A stretch of DNA of 64,000 nucleotides from Pogostemon cablin (Eukaryota > Streptophyta > Magnoliopsida > Lamiales > Lamiaceae). The position numbers were made by a program, and so were the translations under genes. The DNA lies in assembly GCA_023678885.1 (NCBI GenBank), contig CM043013.1:15532791-15596790 (forward strand). The letters are read 5' to 3'. Shown here one piece after another: positions 25,898 through 38,474 of this stretch (position 1 is the first letter of the stretch; each line of letters starts with the position of its first letter). The notes below the pieces were generated by a model. That model was not told the origin of the DNA. It saw only the letters and a program-made list of their open reading frames with translations, and made no database searches.

Positions 25898-28772
25898 GAC
25901 TGAGAATCACCTTAAAACTAAGGGGCCGCTTGGTACGAATTCCACAGCAATGGGTTACTGGTGGGCCTCTAACTTTATCCAAAGTCTTTTTATTAATATT
26001 TGATCTTGATTAGGTTTAAAGCGCAGCAATTGGGCTGCGGGAGAGTGCAGCAAGTAGAATGAACACATTACAAAAAGTAATGTCAATAATGCAAAACAAC
26101 ACTTCTTCAATCAAAGCCGAATGGAATACTCACTAAGAGGGCAGAATCACATTATCTTGAGGATACAGCTTTAGTAGGAAGTGCGACACACGACTAAACC
26201 ACACAGGATTAAGCAACAATAACAAATCACTGCCCAGCACAATCGCACCTGTCATGCAGATTACTGTCGAAGTGGCAAATAATGGTCAAATAAATGGTGA
26301 CAACTGTAAAACACCAAAGAGGCAAAAATGTAGAGGAAACAGATAAGAAAGAAAATGACTCACAGTCGATGAAAGGGGGCAAAAGGGCCCTAGTTTTCCC
26401 TGTTTAGTTGGGAATCTGGGAAGATCTGTACATCAAGTGGAAATAGGTCTCATTAGCTGTGGGTTACGTGTTCACGAGACAGCAGATGTTTGGATACATT
26501 TCACAAACTCAGAAGACAACAGATATTTGAATACACTTAAAAAAAATCAACTTTGTGTGGCTGAATAAGGTACCTCATAAATAAATAATCAAATTATGCA
26601 TATAGCACCAATAAAGTAATGTTTCATATTATGTGGATGTGAAAATGAAGATTGGGCAGCACTTATATCATTACATCAAAATGTTGCATGTTCTTTTATG
26701 AAGGTGAAGTAATACTTCCAGGAGGTAGCTACATTCTTTTTTCATTTGAGTAAAAGCTTCAATAATAATTCAACATAAATTTGTTCTTCACCATATATTT
26801 GAGTTCTAAACCTGTATCAAATTTAATTGTGAAAACTGAGAATCATTCATCAATTCTAATAAACAAGCCCAAGAAAAAGTAAAGCATGCTCAACATTAAC
26901 ACACAACATTAGCATAAACCATCCCAACACAGACACCCACATATAAAAAAGGACTGAGTGCTCCCTAAACAACGAGGGGGAAACCTGGTTCAGATATCAG
27001 CAGCTGTGGTTCCTGTACCAAAAAAAAAAGAGTTGAAATATATCACTGGACGGATCAAGGAAATCAAGAGAACAAATAGGTTTAAAAAAATCTCGACAAT
27101 TCACATTGTAAATTGCTGCTCTCCGTTACTTTAATTTTTGCCATGCTCAAGAGCACTGTGGTTAAATAGGAGTTGTTACACGGCAATGAGATTTAGTACA
27201 TGCCTATACCCAACTGAGTATTGACACAGCAATAATGCAGAAACCCAACAGATAAGAAATAAAGCGCGTTTTTTTTTTCCTTTTTTTTTTTGTTCAAACT
27301 TTAAACTAAACCTAAATAAGGCAAGATCCAATGAAAAAATTTCACACAGAACTAATCAATCATAGATGCACATGAATAAAGGGGGAAGCTTACGATATGT
27401 CCACAGCCGCCAGGGGAAATTAGATAGCATATATTTCCTAAAAACTTTTCTTTCCAGCATTTGAGCGAACATCTAGCAGACATTGGATTCATCATCAAAA
27501 AAAATAAATAATAATAATAATAGTCCGTGCACAGATTCACCAAAAATTAATATGAGTTATGTAGAGCTGTCAATTTGGGTCAATGAGGCAGTTTAGCCCA
27601 CAACCCATTCTTTGGTTGACCCAAATGGGTCGGATCATCTACGGGTTGGGTCACTCGTGCGTCAGGTCACCTATGGGTCGGGTCATCGCGGGTCGGCCAC
27701 AGGTTAACCCAGTTTTTTTTTTCTCGAGATTAGTACAAGAACAGTGGAAAAACTCAATCTTAAAAAAACCACATATTTGATGCTCTTTTAAATCCATGAT
27801 GTTAAATAATGAATTCAATAGAATGAAGATCATCCACCAAGCAGATTTCAGAGCAGCAATCCTTTTGGATCCTTGAAGGATCATACATTTGGTTTATCTT
27901 CATTCATCTTCCATTATATCATCATCTTGTTCATCATCACTACTCTCCAAAGGATTAGATGCTTCACCTGATTCACTTTTCTTGATTTTTGTACAAATTT
28001 CCTGTATACAATAATCAATAATATTTACTACAAATTTCCCTTTCCTGCTACCATCTTGGGATGTTTCCAACCATACATACATATTAATTGGAGAATGCCA
28101 TGCATGCAGGGGTAGGTTCAAGAAATGGCAAGATTCGTGAAATCATTGGACAGCAATCACTTGTTTGAAACAGGAATAGAGGGTTTTTACCGAGAGACGA
28201 GGAACAAATAACAGTAACGTGATATATGCACATAGGTTATCCGGGAAAAGTGAAGAGGAACAAATGGGATTCATGAAGAGGAAGATCCATTAATCTGTTC
28301 TGTACATTTTTTAAATAAAATGCTACACTTAAAAGTTTTAGCCAATTACAGAACTAGAACACAGATGCCAACTAATATTAATAAGATACTGATGAATTAC
28401 TAATTCCAGAATCAGTTTAAATAAATAAATCAGGGAGAGAGAAAAAGGCTGAAGTATATTTCAGAAGAACAAGGATGAGGAAGAGAGAAAATTCATGTGG
28501 AACTGGAAGAGAGAAAATTCATGTTTGCATAAGCATTCAATATGCGCATCTTTAACAACTTCTTGGTTCACCTCATCAATCAAATCTCTCACCAAAGACA
28601 ACAATTAAACAGAGCACAGCCCGGGCACAACAATTGAAGAAACATGACAATGTCGAAACCTTAACTCATACTTGATCAATAGAACAATTAACAAAATGCA
28701 CAGAACCCAAAAAACTCCAGCACAATTTCAATCATCAACTCTAATAATGTAGAAGAGGGTGTGAATTCTTAC
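25898..28772 (-). other. Probable long 5'-UTR intron of the GH123-like gene
   Basis: No protein-coding exon of the gene was found between the ATG exon and a candidate non-coding exon ending in a GTAAG donor at 28772. The span holds a truncated Tourist-like end (25923), poly-T and (ATA)n runs, and a hAT-like scrap (27562-27713). It could be more than one intron. Confidence 0.4.
27562..27713. mobile_element. Truncated hAT-like element end
   Basis: Starts TAGAGCTGTCAATTTGGGT and continues with many GGGTCGG and GACCC words, a composition common in plant non-autonomous hAT ends. The matching inverted end is absent. Confidence 0.35.
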
Positions 28773-28905
28773 TGATTTTCAGTGCGGTTTCATTGATGAG
28801 TCGAAACTCGAAACTCCCGAGAAATTGAGGTCGAAACTCGGAACTCCTTGAGAAATTGAACTCGAAACTCTACACTCAATTGCTTTCCTAAATCTTGCTC
28901 CCTCA
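28773..28905 (-). other. Candidate non-coding first exon
   Basis: Ends AAAATCA at 28773 before a GTAAG donor. It consists of short repeats of TCGAGTTTCGA and AATTTCT. It lies just downstream of a TATATATA stretch. The upper limit is a guess. Confidence 0.35.
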
Positions 28906-28931
28906 GAAATTGAAGTCGAAATCCATTGCCA

Positions 28932-28941
28932 AATATATATA
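28932..28941 (-). promoter_or_regulatory. Candidate TATA box of the GH123-like gene
   Basis: Minus strand reads TTATATATATTTGG about 30 bp above the presumed start of the non-coding exon. Confidence 0.3.
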
Positions 28942-28964
28942 ATTAAGATGGCATGAATTGCCAC

Positions 28965-29554
28965 TTGGGTAGAGAGATTACGGGGAGAGAGGAACGTGCG
29001 AGGTTTAGATTATCCCGTCGACAACCCACCAACTTTTTTAAATAAAATATTCATTTTAAACTATCACCTCAATAAGTGGACTCAATCTTTCAATAAAATA
29101 TTCATTTTTCTCACATCTACATTTACCATTCACAACCCAGCTTAATCTCAAAAATTTAATATTCCATCAACAATTCAATTCAACCCAAATTTTAATAAAA
29201 TATTCATTTTTCTCTCATATATAAATTATAAACTATAATTATTATGAAATTATTATTGAAAATTTTTTAAATTTAAAATTAAAATAATCTTTGTATTTTA
29301 AAAAATATTTTAATTCCACATCTATAGTAAAAAAAAAACTTTTTTGAAATTACACACACAAAAAAGACTATACTCTATTTATAGATTAAAAAATTTAAGA
29401 ATTTTGATTATTTATATTAAATAAAATAAATTTAATTACACATAATTTATCAAATATATTTAAGTTATATAAATAAAAATTAAGTACAATTAATAATACT
29501 CTGACATTTGTCACTTAAATAGAAAATCACATGGGTTGTTGGGTGGGTTGCAGG
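28965..29554. other. AT-rich promoter-side intergenic DNA
   Basis: No gene visible. Several repeats of AATAAAATATTCATTTT occur at 29038-29215. Confidence 0.5.
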
Positions 29555-30206
29555 TAGGGATGTAATCGAATCGAGTCGAGTCGAAAATTACTAGGTTTGA
29601 GGATCGTTTGTTAAGAAATTATCGAACTCGAGCCCGAGCTCGAACTCGTCAAGAAAAAAAATATCGAACTCGAGCTCGAACTCAAATTATTTGTTAAGAC
29701 TCGCGAACATATTCACGAACACATAAAGTAACTTGTTTATGAATATATTTTCATGAACATTTAAATAATTTTGTATCTGGATATTAAAAGAATGTTTCGT
29801 TTATAAACATTTAATGTTACTCATAATATTAAATAAACAAACTAACAAAATATAATAATAAACGGTAAAAAGTATTTAAATATTTAAATAATCACTTAAG
29901 TTATTATCATATTTGTGTGGTTTAATATGAAATATTTAATTATTGAATATTAATAAATAAATAATAATATATAATTCTAAAGAATAACTATAAAATTTAT
30001 GAATGCGTTTGCTAGCCATTAGCACGAATATGTTCGCGAGCTTTCGAGCCGAACACCCTTAGACTTGAGTTTGGTTTGATAAACTATTTGAACCCAAAAT
30101 TCAAGTTTGGTTTGGCTCGTTAATGTTAACGAACGAGTTCAAACGAACATTTAATCAAACCGAGACTCGAATAGTTCACAAACGGTTTGGTTTGGTTACA
30201 TCCCTA
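29555..30206. mobile_element. Non-autonomous hAT element with perfect TSD
   Basis: The ends are TAGGGATGTAA and TTACATCCCTA, an 11-bp perfect inverted repeat. GTTGCAGG occurs directly before (29547-29554) and directly after (30207-30214), the 8-bp duplication expected of hAT transposition. The inside is AT-rich, with TCGAACTCGAG-type words near the left end and TTCGAGCCGAAC-type words near the right. No transposase is encoded. Confidence 0.92.
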
Positions 30207-30506
30207 GTTGCAGGAAGCTACTTTCCTTCAACCGGTTGGGCATTATTTTTAATTTTCTAATTTTTTTTAATTGCCTTGTTTTGTCTTATTATAGCAACTA
30301 ACTATGATCGGTTGCCGATGGGTATAGTTTTAGAGGAGACAGGAGAGTGAAATTTAACCTAATTTTAAATCCCCAAATTGTTTTAATTTTATTTTATTAA
30401 ATAAAATAAAAAATTTCTCCTAAAATGAAATTTATTTATAATTTAATATTTTAATAGGTTTATTATTAATTGATACGAGTATTAATAGATGAATTACTAT
30501 ACAATA

Positions 30507-30769
30507 CTCCCTCCGTCCCACAACAAGGAGTGCATTTTACCATTTTCGTATGTCCCAACATAAGAAGTGCATTTTCCTCGTGAGTAAATGAGACTCATAC
30601 AAAATAATTAATATATCTCCATGAGACACACACACCATACTAATACATTTACCCACCATATATTAAAATATTATTTCTCTCACCTCAACTACTCTCAACT
30701 ACCCATTAAGTATTATATCTATTAATTTACGTGTAAAAAGAACGCACATCTTGTATCGGGAGGAGGGAG
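30507..30769. mobile_element. Stowaway MITE
   Basis: Starts CTCCCTCCGTCCCACAAC after TA (30505-30506) and ends CGGGAGGAGGGAG before TA (30770-30771). These are classic Stowaway (Tc1/mariner) ends; 263 bp. Confidence 0.92.
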
Positions 30770-30771
30770 TA

Positions 30772-31163
30772 CATTGACTTTAAATAATTACTTCTGGGCA
30801 AAGATTTGGGTGAGACCGTCTCATGGATCTTAATTCGTGAGACGGACTATCCGTTAACCTATTATATATATTTTAAAGGGGTCTGTTTGGCTCTAATCAA
30901 ATTACGAAAGTGAAAAATTAATTAGATCTTTTGTATTATAAAATTTAAAGGGCTAATTTTTAATATGTTACGTTTTTTTTCTTTTAATTTATACTTTTAT
31001 TATTTAAAATTTTATTCAATTATTTTATTTTTTTATTTAAATATCATAAATTTATAAAATGTGATAACCATTTGATAAAATGTGATAACAGTGCTGTAAA
31101 TTATTTCATGAACAATTTATAATATAAATTAAATATGATAACATTTTAAAAGAAAATTGGTAG
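30772..31163. other. AT-rich flank of element A
   Basis: No gene. A small palindromic GTGAGACCGTCTCA motif lies near 30811-30824. GGTAG at 31159-31163 is the expected left target duplication of element A. Confidence 0.5.
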
Positions 31164-31381
31164 TGATGAGTGTGTAAATTCACAAGTTTGACATCATGTT
31201 TTGTGCTAGTTTTGGAGAGTTTTGAGGTGGAAATAGGTGAAAAACCTATATATATTGTGAATTAGCATGAATCAGGTGTTAGTAGAGCTATTTAAGTGGT
31301 TTTCATAGCAAAATCGGAGTGGAAGTGCCAAGAATCGAAGAGACGAAGTCGAGACCACGCGAACCGCCAAGGAGAGAGGTG

Positions 31382-31678
31382 GGTTCGACCTGTTGGAGGA
31401 GGGTTCGACCTCTCTAGCAGGTTGAACCAGCGTTGAAAGAGTGCAGGAGAGGGATTCGACCACGACTCGAGGGGTTCAACCTGTCTATCAGGTCGAACCA
31501 TGGTCGAACCAGTTCGCGAGAAAGTTGATTCGACCATGACGTTTGTGGTTCGACCAAGACTCGAGGGGTTCGACCTGTAGAAGAAGTCGAACCAAGTGCA
31601 GAAATTGTCCAGTAAGTGGGTTCGACCTGTGGTTCGACCTGCGGCCAGTGGTTCGACCTGTTTGCTGAGGTCGAACCG
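31382..31678 (+). repeat. GGTTCGACC module cluster in the A 5' LTR
   Basis: At least three units with the 11-9-2 spacing, several words mutated at CG (GGTTGAACC, GATTCGACC, GGTTCAACC). Confidence 0.92.
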
Positions 31679-31772
31679 TCGTGCGGAAACTTACCTTATC
31701 TGAATTTTCGAGGCCAAAACGCGTGGGATCACTTGAAAAGCCCATTCCAAGCCCTAGAGACGTGATTACAAG

Positions 31773-31779
31773 TATAAAA
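31773..31779 (+). promoter_or_regulatory. TATA box of the A 5' LTR
   Basis: TATAAAA in AAGTATAAAAGGAGG, about 95 bp after the module cluster; same context in every Athila LTR of the window. Confidence 0.7.
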
Positions 31780-32803
31780 GGAGGCTTATGCAGTCAAGAA
31801 AAACACACAAGGACACAACAAGACTACAACACAATACAAGAGAGTTTTAGAGAGCGTAAGATCGTGAAGCACAAGAGGAGACTAGGAGGAGCTGTGACAG
31901 AGGTTCAGTTGGAGATTCAAGTAAGATTGGTCCATCTAACCATGATTGTTCCTAGATCAATCATGGGCTAGAGCCACTTCGGTAGTTCTAGGGTTATGAA
32001 GGTTTCATGAGTTGATTTGTATTTCGTGTGTATACTCTGTACAACACTACTTGTGGTTTAGTTTATATAAGATTGTGCGTTTTTAATCCATACTCATAGT
32101 TGTTTTGTGCATCAATAATCGTTGTGTAGAGTCTGAATGCATAACATGGTTATTGATTGAGTGCGTTCACTAATGAGCAGGGTTTATTGTTATAATTCTA
32201 AGTGAAGGGATTCCGAGATTTTATTAGAACCGTCTTATATGAATGTTTGTTAATTGAATTAAATTCGGGTTAATAAGTAGGATTAAGAGTATTACTTTAT
32301 AGTACCTAAAAAGGAAAATCAAATCGGGTTAGAGTACTAAGTGCACGGGAAATAATTGATTATGATAGTACCTAGAAAGGGAGGTAAAGTATACATCTTG
32401 CTCTGAGGATACTCACACGTGTCAAAAGCTTATCTATTTGTGTCTATTGAATAGATTTGCATGGTCTAGCGATGCGTCCATAAACCACAAGGCAGAGTCG
32501 GACATCGACACACGAAAGTATGAATTAACGAATGAAACTGGATGGCATGACGAACTACCTAACATCTTATTTGATCACAACAACTCTTCTCTTGTTCTTG
32601 TTATTTATTTGCTATTTTAATTGTTAGTTTACAAACCAACAATTACAATTCTCAACATAGTCATAATTGCTAGAAAATAACTAAAGTAATATTTATCCGT
32701 CCCGTGGATTCGATATTTAACTTGGTCACCTTCGAAACTACAATTGATATCCTTCATACTTGGGGATTAAAATTGTGTGTTGAGAAAACGCTCATCAAGT
32801 TTT

Positions 32804-32821
32804 TGGCACCGTTGCCGGGGA
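32804..32821 (+). other. Primer-binding site of element A
   Basis: TGGCACCGTTGCCGGGGA, one base different from the site of C; tRNA-Asp type. Confidence 0.85.
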
Positions 32822-32907
32822 CGGCTTAAAATATCTTTTTGTTATTTCTAGTTTATTAGGGCTATTTATCTTGTTTTGCTGTTTTAATTCTAGTTCTTTT
32901 TAGGTGT

Positions 32908-35268
32908 ATGCTCACGAGATCAAAGAAAGGCGAACTTGAACCCTATAATCCTGAGATCGGAGCATCGTCAAGAAAGAAGAAGAAGAAGAGCAAGACAAAG
33001 ACTATTGATCCAACTGAAGCTCTGAATTTTGGAGTTGAAGTTGACGAGCAGATTTCGCAGACGATTGAAGCTACAACTGAAGTTAATTCAGGAGTAAAGA
33101 CAGTCAACATGGCAGCGAATCTGGATAATCTAGCCATCCGGGAGGTTTTCAGAAATAATGGGGCTAGAAATTTTGGGCTTCTAGGAGCGAGAGGAACTAA
33201 TTCAGCTTTCGATCTTCATCCCGCTCTTATTAGCATGATAGAAAGGAACTCCTTTTCAGGAGGGTCTTTCAAGGATCCGCAGCAGCATCTGAACAAGTTC
33301 TTGGGCTATGCAAGTACTCAAAAAGACGTAGGAGAACATGAAGATGCTAGGAAGATCCTCTTGTTCAAATTCTCGCTTACTGAAAAGGCAAGAGATTGGT
33401 GCGACACTATCGACGCAGCTGAGTGCACCACTTGGGAGCAACTGTAGTTAAAGTTCTTGGAGAGGTACATGCCACCTTCAAAGGTGTTTAAGATGAAGCA
33501 AGGCATTAACCAATTTGCTATCGGTGGAGGTGAGAAATTTCATGAAGCATGGGATAGATTCAAGGACATGCTTAGGAAATGTCCTCGACATGGGCTATCT
33601 AAAGCTCAATATATCAGTATATTCTACAATGGATTGGACTGTGATTCACGAGTGTTATTGGATGCTTCTTCTAATGGAGCATTGCTTACAAAGTCATCCG
33701 TAGACGCCGAGAAGTTGTTTGAAGATATTTCGATGAATTCGAGGGATTGGCCAACTGATAGAGTGAGAGGTACTTATGTCCTTGGGAAGGTAGCTCAGGT
33801 TGAACAAGCAATGGTGAAAACAAGTAGAGAAGATGAGATCGTCTCTAGCTTGTCCAATATCAACAAGCTACTTGAATCCCAACAGAAGCAAATCAGCGAA
33901 TTATCTCAGCGCGTACCGATCAAGCAGCAGGAGTTGAAGAATGATGGACCAATCCAAGAGGAGTTGGAAGAGGCACACTATGCCATGGGTCAAAGTATTC
34001 AAGGGACTAGGTATCCAGATCAAAGAAACCAGAACTACCAAGGGAACTATCGAGGAAACTTTAATAATCGTGGTCCCCCGGGTGGTTATCAACAGCCTAG
34101 GTGGCCGGAGTTCTCATGGAGCAATCCGAATAATGCGATTCAACCTCCGATGGGTGTTGATACGGGTGCTAAGGTAGAAGAAGGGAAACCGGATTTTGAG
34201 GATACTGTGAACAGGTATATGGCCAAGAACGATGAAAGAGTAAACCACCTTGAGGCCAAACTTGAAAAGAAAATCGATGCAAACCATGAGGTTATATCTA
34301 AGCAGGTGAAGGACCTTACATTGCTGATGGGGGAGATGGCAGGATGTGTTAACAAGCTTACTCTAACTCTTGAGAAGGGAAAGTTCCCGTCTCAAAGTAT
34401 TGAGAATCTAAGGTCCTGCAACGCCATCACATTGAGGTTGGGAACGCAGTACGAGGGACCTATGAGGCCGGAATCAAATTTGGACATGTCTAGGGCAAGA
34501 TTCGACCATAGTTCGACCAACATTGAAGGTCGAACCATACAGGGAAAGTCAAACTAATGCACTGGACACGATCAGGAAGAATTGTAGCATCGGTTCGACC
34601 AAAATGCAAATGGTTCGACCAGGCATACAGGTCGAACCATGGTCGAACCTGACAATTCGGAGCACTCTATTTTTCCAGAACACCGGTTCGACCAAATCAA
34701 TGATGGTTTGACCTATCCAACAGGTTGAACCCAGATCGAACTGCACAACTTGGAGCACTCTGTTTTGTCGCAGCAACGGTTCGACCACGATGGACATGGT
34801 TCGACCTATCCAACAGGTCGAACCTTGGTCGAACCGGAGGGCGGAAGGAGTACAGTAGGTCGGTTCGACCTAGATGGCCGTAGTTCGACCTATTCAACAG
34901 GTCGAACCCAGGTCAAACCTCAACTTCAAAAAGAGAGCAGTTGTCCAGAAGAGCGGTTCGACCATCACGTGCCTGGTTCAACCTGTTCCACAGGTCGAAC
35001 CCTGGTCGAACCCATCCAGAAGTTGTCTGTTGCTACTCCGAACACTCTCGATGATGTTGATGCTACTCCAGTGGTTCAGAATGAGCAAAGTACAGAGATA
35101 ATGGCTGAGAAAAAGTGGGAGAGAGCCAAGCGATTGAGAGCCGAAAAGGAGAAAGCGGAGAAGGTTGATCGTGATGAATGGGGGATTCCCAAAACAAATA
35201 TACCTCCACCGTTTCCTTACAATCTTGTGAAGAAGGGATTGGAAGAGAAGTTCAAGAAGTTTACCTGA
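32908..35268 (+). pseudogene. gag of element A, broken
   Basis: Athila gag starting MLTRSKKGEL at 32908, with the Lys-rich N-terminus, retrotransposon gag domain (FLGYASTQKD, RYMPPSKVF, RVRGTYVLGK) and a Gln/Asn/Arg-rich segment. The frame is the same throughout but carries a TAG at 33445-33447, a TAA at 34555-34557 and a TGA at 34726-34728. The last of these lies inside a GGTCGAACC word mutated to GGTTGAACC. The linker repeat spans about 34497-35011. The stretch that in C joins the linker to the protease is shortened by about 110 bp and ends in a stop at 35268. It cannot give a full Gag. Confidence 0.88.
34497..35011 (+). repeat. Translated GGTTCGACC linker repeat of A gag
   Basis: Five or six units. 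Clear 58-bp modules lie at 34592-34649 and 34778-34835, each with exact 11-9-2 spacing. The translated unit is about 29-31 residues. Confidence 0.93.
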
Positions 35269-35308
35269 GAATTATAGCTCAATCATTCAAAGGAAGCTGC
35301 CACAAAAG

Positions 35309-37590
35309 ATGAAAGATCCGGGGAGCTTCACTATTCTATGTGAGATTGGAAAGGGGCCGGCACGGCGAGCTTTGTGCGATCTAGGGGCAAGCATTAATTT
35401 AATGTCGTTGTCCATCTTTCAGAGGCTTGGTTTGGGGGAGTTGACTCCTACAACAGTGGTTCTCCAATTGGCAGACATGTCGATGACATTTCCAAAAGGT
35501 ATAATTGAAGACGTTCTCATCAAAGTGGAGAAGCTGGTCTTTCCTGTGGACTTTCTGGTGCTAGAGATGGATGATGACAAGGATAATATCCCTTTAATCT
35601 TGGGGAGACATTTCCTTGCTACTGTTGGAGCTATGATTGATGTTCAAAAAGGAGAGCTTAGATTGCGGATGGACAAAGAAGAAGTTCTTTTCAACTTGGA
35701 CAAAGCAATGAAGATGCCCATGGAGTCGCAGTGTTATAGTATTGACGTGGTGGAGGAGATTGTGAAGGAGGATATGTCTCTGATCCTGTCAAAGGATCCT
35801 CTTGAGACATGTTTGATGGAGTCTCTTACTTATCCCACTACGGAGATTGACGGACTCTCCAACGAGGTATGTATTGAATTTCTTGAAAATTTACTTGCTT
35901 TGGGTAATGACAGGTTTGAATCGGAAAGAACTAAGGTGGAAGAAGTCAAGTGGACTAGGAAGTACTTGCCTTTGGATAACGAGAGCTCTCCGATGGAAGT
36001 GAGGAAAGAGGAGTTGAAACTTTTGCTAGAATACTTGAAGTACGCTTTTCTTGGCGACAATGAAAAATATCCGGTAATTGTATCTTCTTCTTTTGATGAT
36101 GATCAACTTGAGGAGTTATTGAATGTTCTTAGGAAGTATAAGTCTGCGATTGGTTGGTCTCTTGAGGATTTGAAAGGAATTAGCCCTTCGTATTGCATGC
36201 ATAAGATAAGATTGTTAGATGAGGCCAAGGCAAGTGTTCAGAATCAACGGAGGGTTAATCCCACGATTCAAGAGGTGATTAGGAAGCAAATCCTTACGTG
36301 GTTGGATGCTGGAATCATATATCCTATTAGTGATAGTCTCCATGTGAGTCCATTGCATGTAGTTGCTAAAAAGGGGGGATGACTGTAGTAAAAGCTGAAG
36401 ATGGAGAAGCGATAGCCACAAGGATTCCTATGGGATGGCGTACATGTGTAGATTATAGGAAGTTGAATGAGAACACATGTAAAGATCATTTTCCTCTTCC
36501 TTTCATGGATCAAATGTTAGATCGTCTTGCAGGGTATGAGTTTAATTATTTTTTGGATGGATACTCGGGGTACAACCAAATCATGATTGCCCTCGAGGAT
36601 CAAGAAAAGACCACTTTTACTTTCCCCTACGGGACCTTTGCTTTTCGAAAAATGCCATTTGGGTTATGTAATGCGCCTGCTACTTTTCAGAGATGCATGA
36701 TGGCAATATTCAATGGGTTGATAGAGAAGATCATGGAGGTGTTCATGGATGATTTTTCTGTTTTTGGTTCCTCCTTTGATATTTGTTTGTCTAACCTAGC
36801 TACTGTTTTGAAGAGATGTCAAGTGACTAATCTTGTCTTGAATTGGGAGAAGTGCCACTTCATGGTGAAGGATGGGATTGTTCTTGGGCATCATGTTTCA
36901 GCCAAGGGATTGTAGGTCGATCGTGCTAAAGTGGTGGCAATTGAGAAGCTTCCACCACCGACCAATGAAAGAGGAGTGCGGTCTTTCCTTGGACATGCCG
37001 ATTTTTACAGGAGATTCATACAAGACTTCTCAAAATACTCCAAGCCCTTATCTCACTTACTTGAAAAGGATGTTCCTTTTGTGTTTGATGATGAATGTCT
37101 AACAGCTTTTCAAGTTTTGAAGGAGGCGCTTATCACTACACCTATCTTGATCACACCGGATTGGACTCAACCGTTTGTACTAATGTGTGATGCAAGTGAT
37201 GTTGGAGTGGTGCTTGGGCAGCTGAAGGAAAAGAAGTTCTGCGCCATTTACTACGCGAGTAAGACTTTCGATGCGGCACAAAAGAATTACACGGTGACTG
37301 AAAAGGATTTTTTGGCTGTTGTGTACGCATTCGATAAGTTTCATCAGTATTTGGTTGGCATGAAGACTATTATGTACACGGATCATTCAGCGATTCGGTA
37401 CTTGATGGAGAAAAAGGAGACGAAGCCTAGGATCATAAGGTGGATTCTTCTACTTCAAGAGTTTGACATGGAGATCCGGGATAAGAAAGGTTCTGATAAT
37501 GTGTTGGCGGATCACCTTTCGAGGTTGGAGACTAGGGAACATTGTGATAATTCTTTCGAGTATATTGAGGAAATATTCCCAGATGAAAAG
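35309..37590 (+). pseudogene. protease-RT-RNase H of element A, broken
   Basis: Aspartic protease (CDLGASINLM, the DLGA form of the active site), reverse transcriptase (VDYRKLNENT, GYSGYNQI, FMDDFSVFG) and RNase H (MCDASDV, YTDHSAIRYLM) can be read in order. The frame is interrupted by a shift near 36363-36380, a TAG at 36913-36915 and a further shift near 37600. At the place where C has its TAG between RNase H and integrase, A has TGG. Close to C in sequence but non-functional. Confidence 0.87.
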
Positions 37591-37599
37591 ATCATGGCC

Positions 37600-38474
37600 G
37601 TGTTGTTGAAGGGGCTGAGCGAGCGTGTGTGGTTGTTGCGCAGGGAGTTGATCCATGGTATGCGGATTATGTTAACTATATTGCTGTGGGAGAAATTCCA
37701 AGGGATCTCAACCGATATCAACTTGCTAAATTCAAGAGAGATGTTGAGACTTTCATATGGTATGATCCGTTTGTGTACAAGATTTGCACAGATTCTATCA
37801 TCCGTAGGTGTGTGCCCAAGATGGAGATGGAGAGTGTTCTCGAGTTTTGCCATGCACAACCTAACGGGGGGCACTTCGGCGCTCAAAAGACAGCAGCCAA
37901 GGTACTTCAGTCCGCTCTTTATTGGCCTACGTTGTTCAAGGATTGTGAGACCTATGTGGCGTCTTGCGATAGATGTCAACGCATGGGGAACATTGGTAGG
38001 AGAGACGAGATGCCGCTTCAGTCGAGCATAGTGGTCGAGATTTTTGATGTGTGGGATATCGATTTTATGGGGCCTTTTCTCCCATCTAATGGATTTCTCT
38101 ACATTCTACTTGCGGTGGATTATGTTTCTAAGTGGGTGAAAGCGATTCCTACTCACTTGAATGATTCGAAAACTGTTATATCTTTCTTGAAGAAGCATAT
38201 CTTTGCCCGGTTTGGAGTCCCTAGAGCACTTGTTAGTGATGGAGGTACGCACTTCGTTAATAAATTTCTTGAGAAGGTGCTTAAAGGGTATGGTGTTAAG
38301 CATAGGGTTACTACACCCTATCATCCTCAAGCAAATGGGCAAGCGGAGGTCTCTAACCGTCAAGTCAAATAGATTCTGGAGAAAGTGATCGGAACCAATA
38401 GAAAGGATTGGGCTTTGAAGCTCGATGATATCGTGTGGGGGTTCCAGACCACGTACAAGAAGGTGTTAGATATG
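37600..38474 (+). pseudogene. integrase of element A, N-terminal and core part
   Basis: Zinc-binding H-H-C-C region (HAQPNGGHFG, SCDRCQR), the first two core acidic residues (DIDFMGPF, VSDGGTHF) and the start of the third motif (YHPQANGQAEVS) are visible in the frame from 37629. A TAG occurs at 38370-38372. The gene is then cut at 38474 by the insertion of element C, within the codons for Leu-Asp-Met, and continues at 60794. Confidence 0.87.

Larger units (their letters stand above)
31164..32797 (+). repeat. 5' LTR of element A
   Basis: Begins TGATGAGTGTGTAAATTCAC and ends ACGCTCATCA (1634 bp). Holds the GGTTCGACC cluster (31382-31678), TATAAAA at 31773-31779, and the R/U5 region shared with C. 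Confidence 0.94.

Noticed and set aside
27900..28121. 73-codon minus-strand frame with an acidic C-terminus (SSDDEQDDD) as a gene
   Set aside because: No upstream exon or known domain could be linked to it, and it lies in the presumed 5'-UTR intron. It may be a gene fragment but cannot be supported.
31382..31678. CRISPR-like array or satellite
   Set aside because: The repeated words are inverted and their positions are tied to LTR, gag linker and post-pol sites of retroelements in a plant genome; spacers are short and themselves repeated between copies.
31382..31678. GGTTCGACC as tRNA genes or Pol III B boxes
   Set aside because: It resembles the B-box core GGTTCGANNCC only in its first seven or eight bases, no A box at proper distance or cloverleaf was found, and the words occur in dense arrays.
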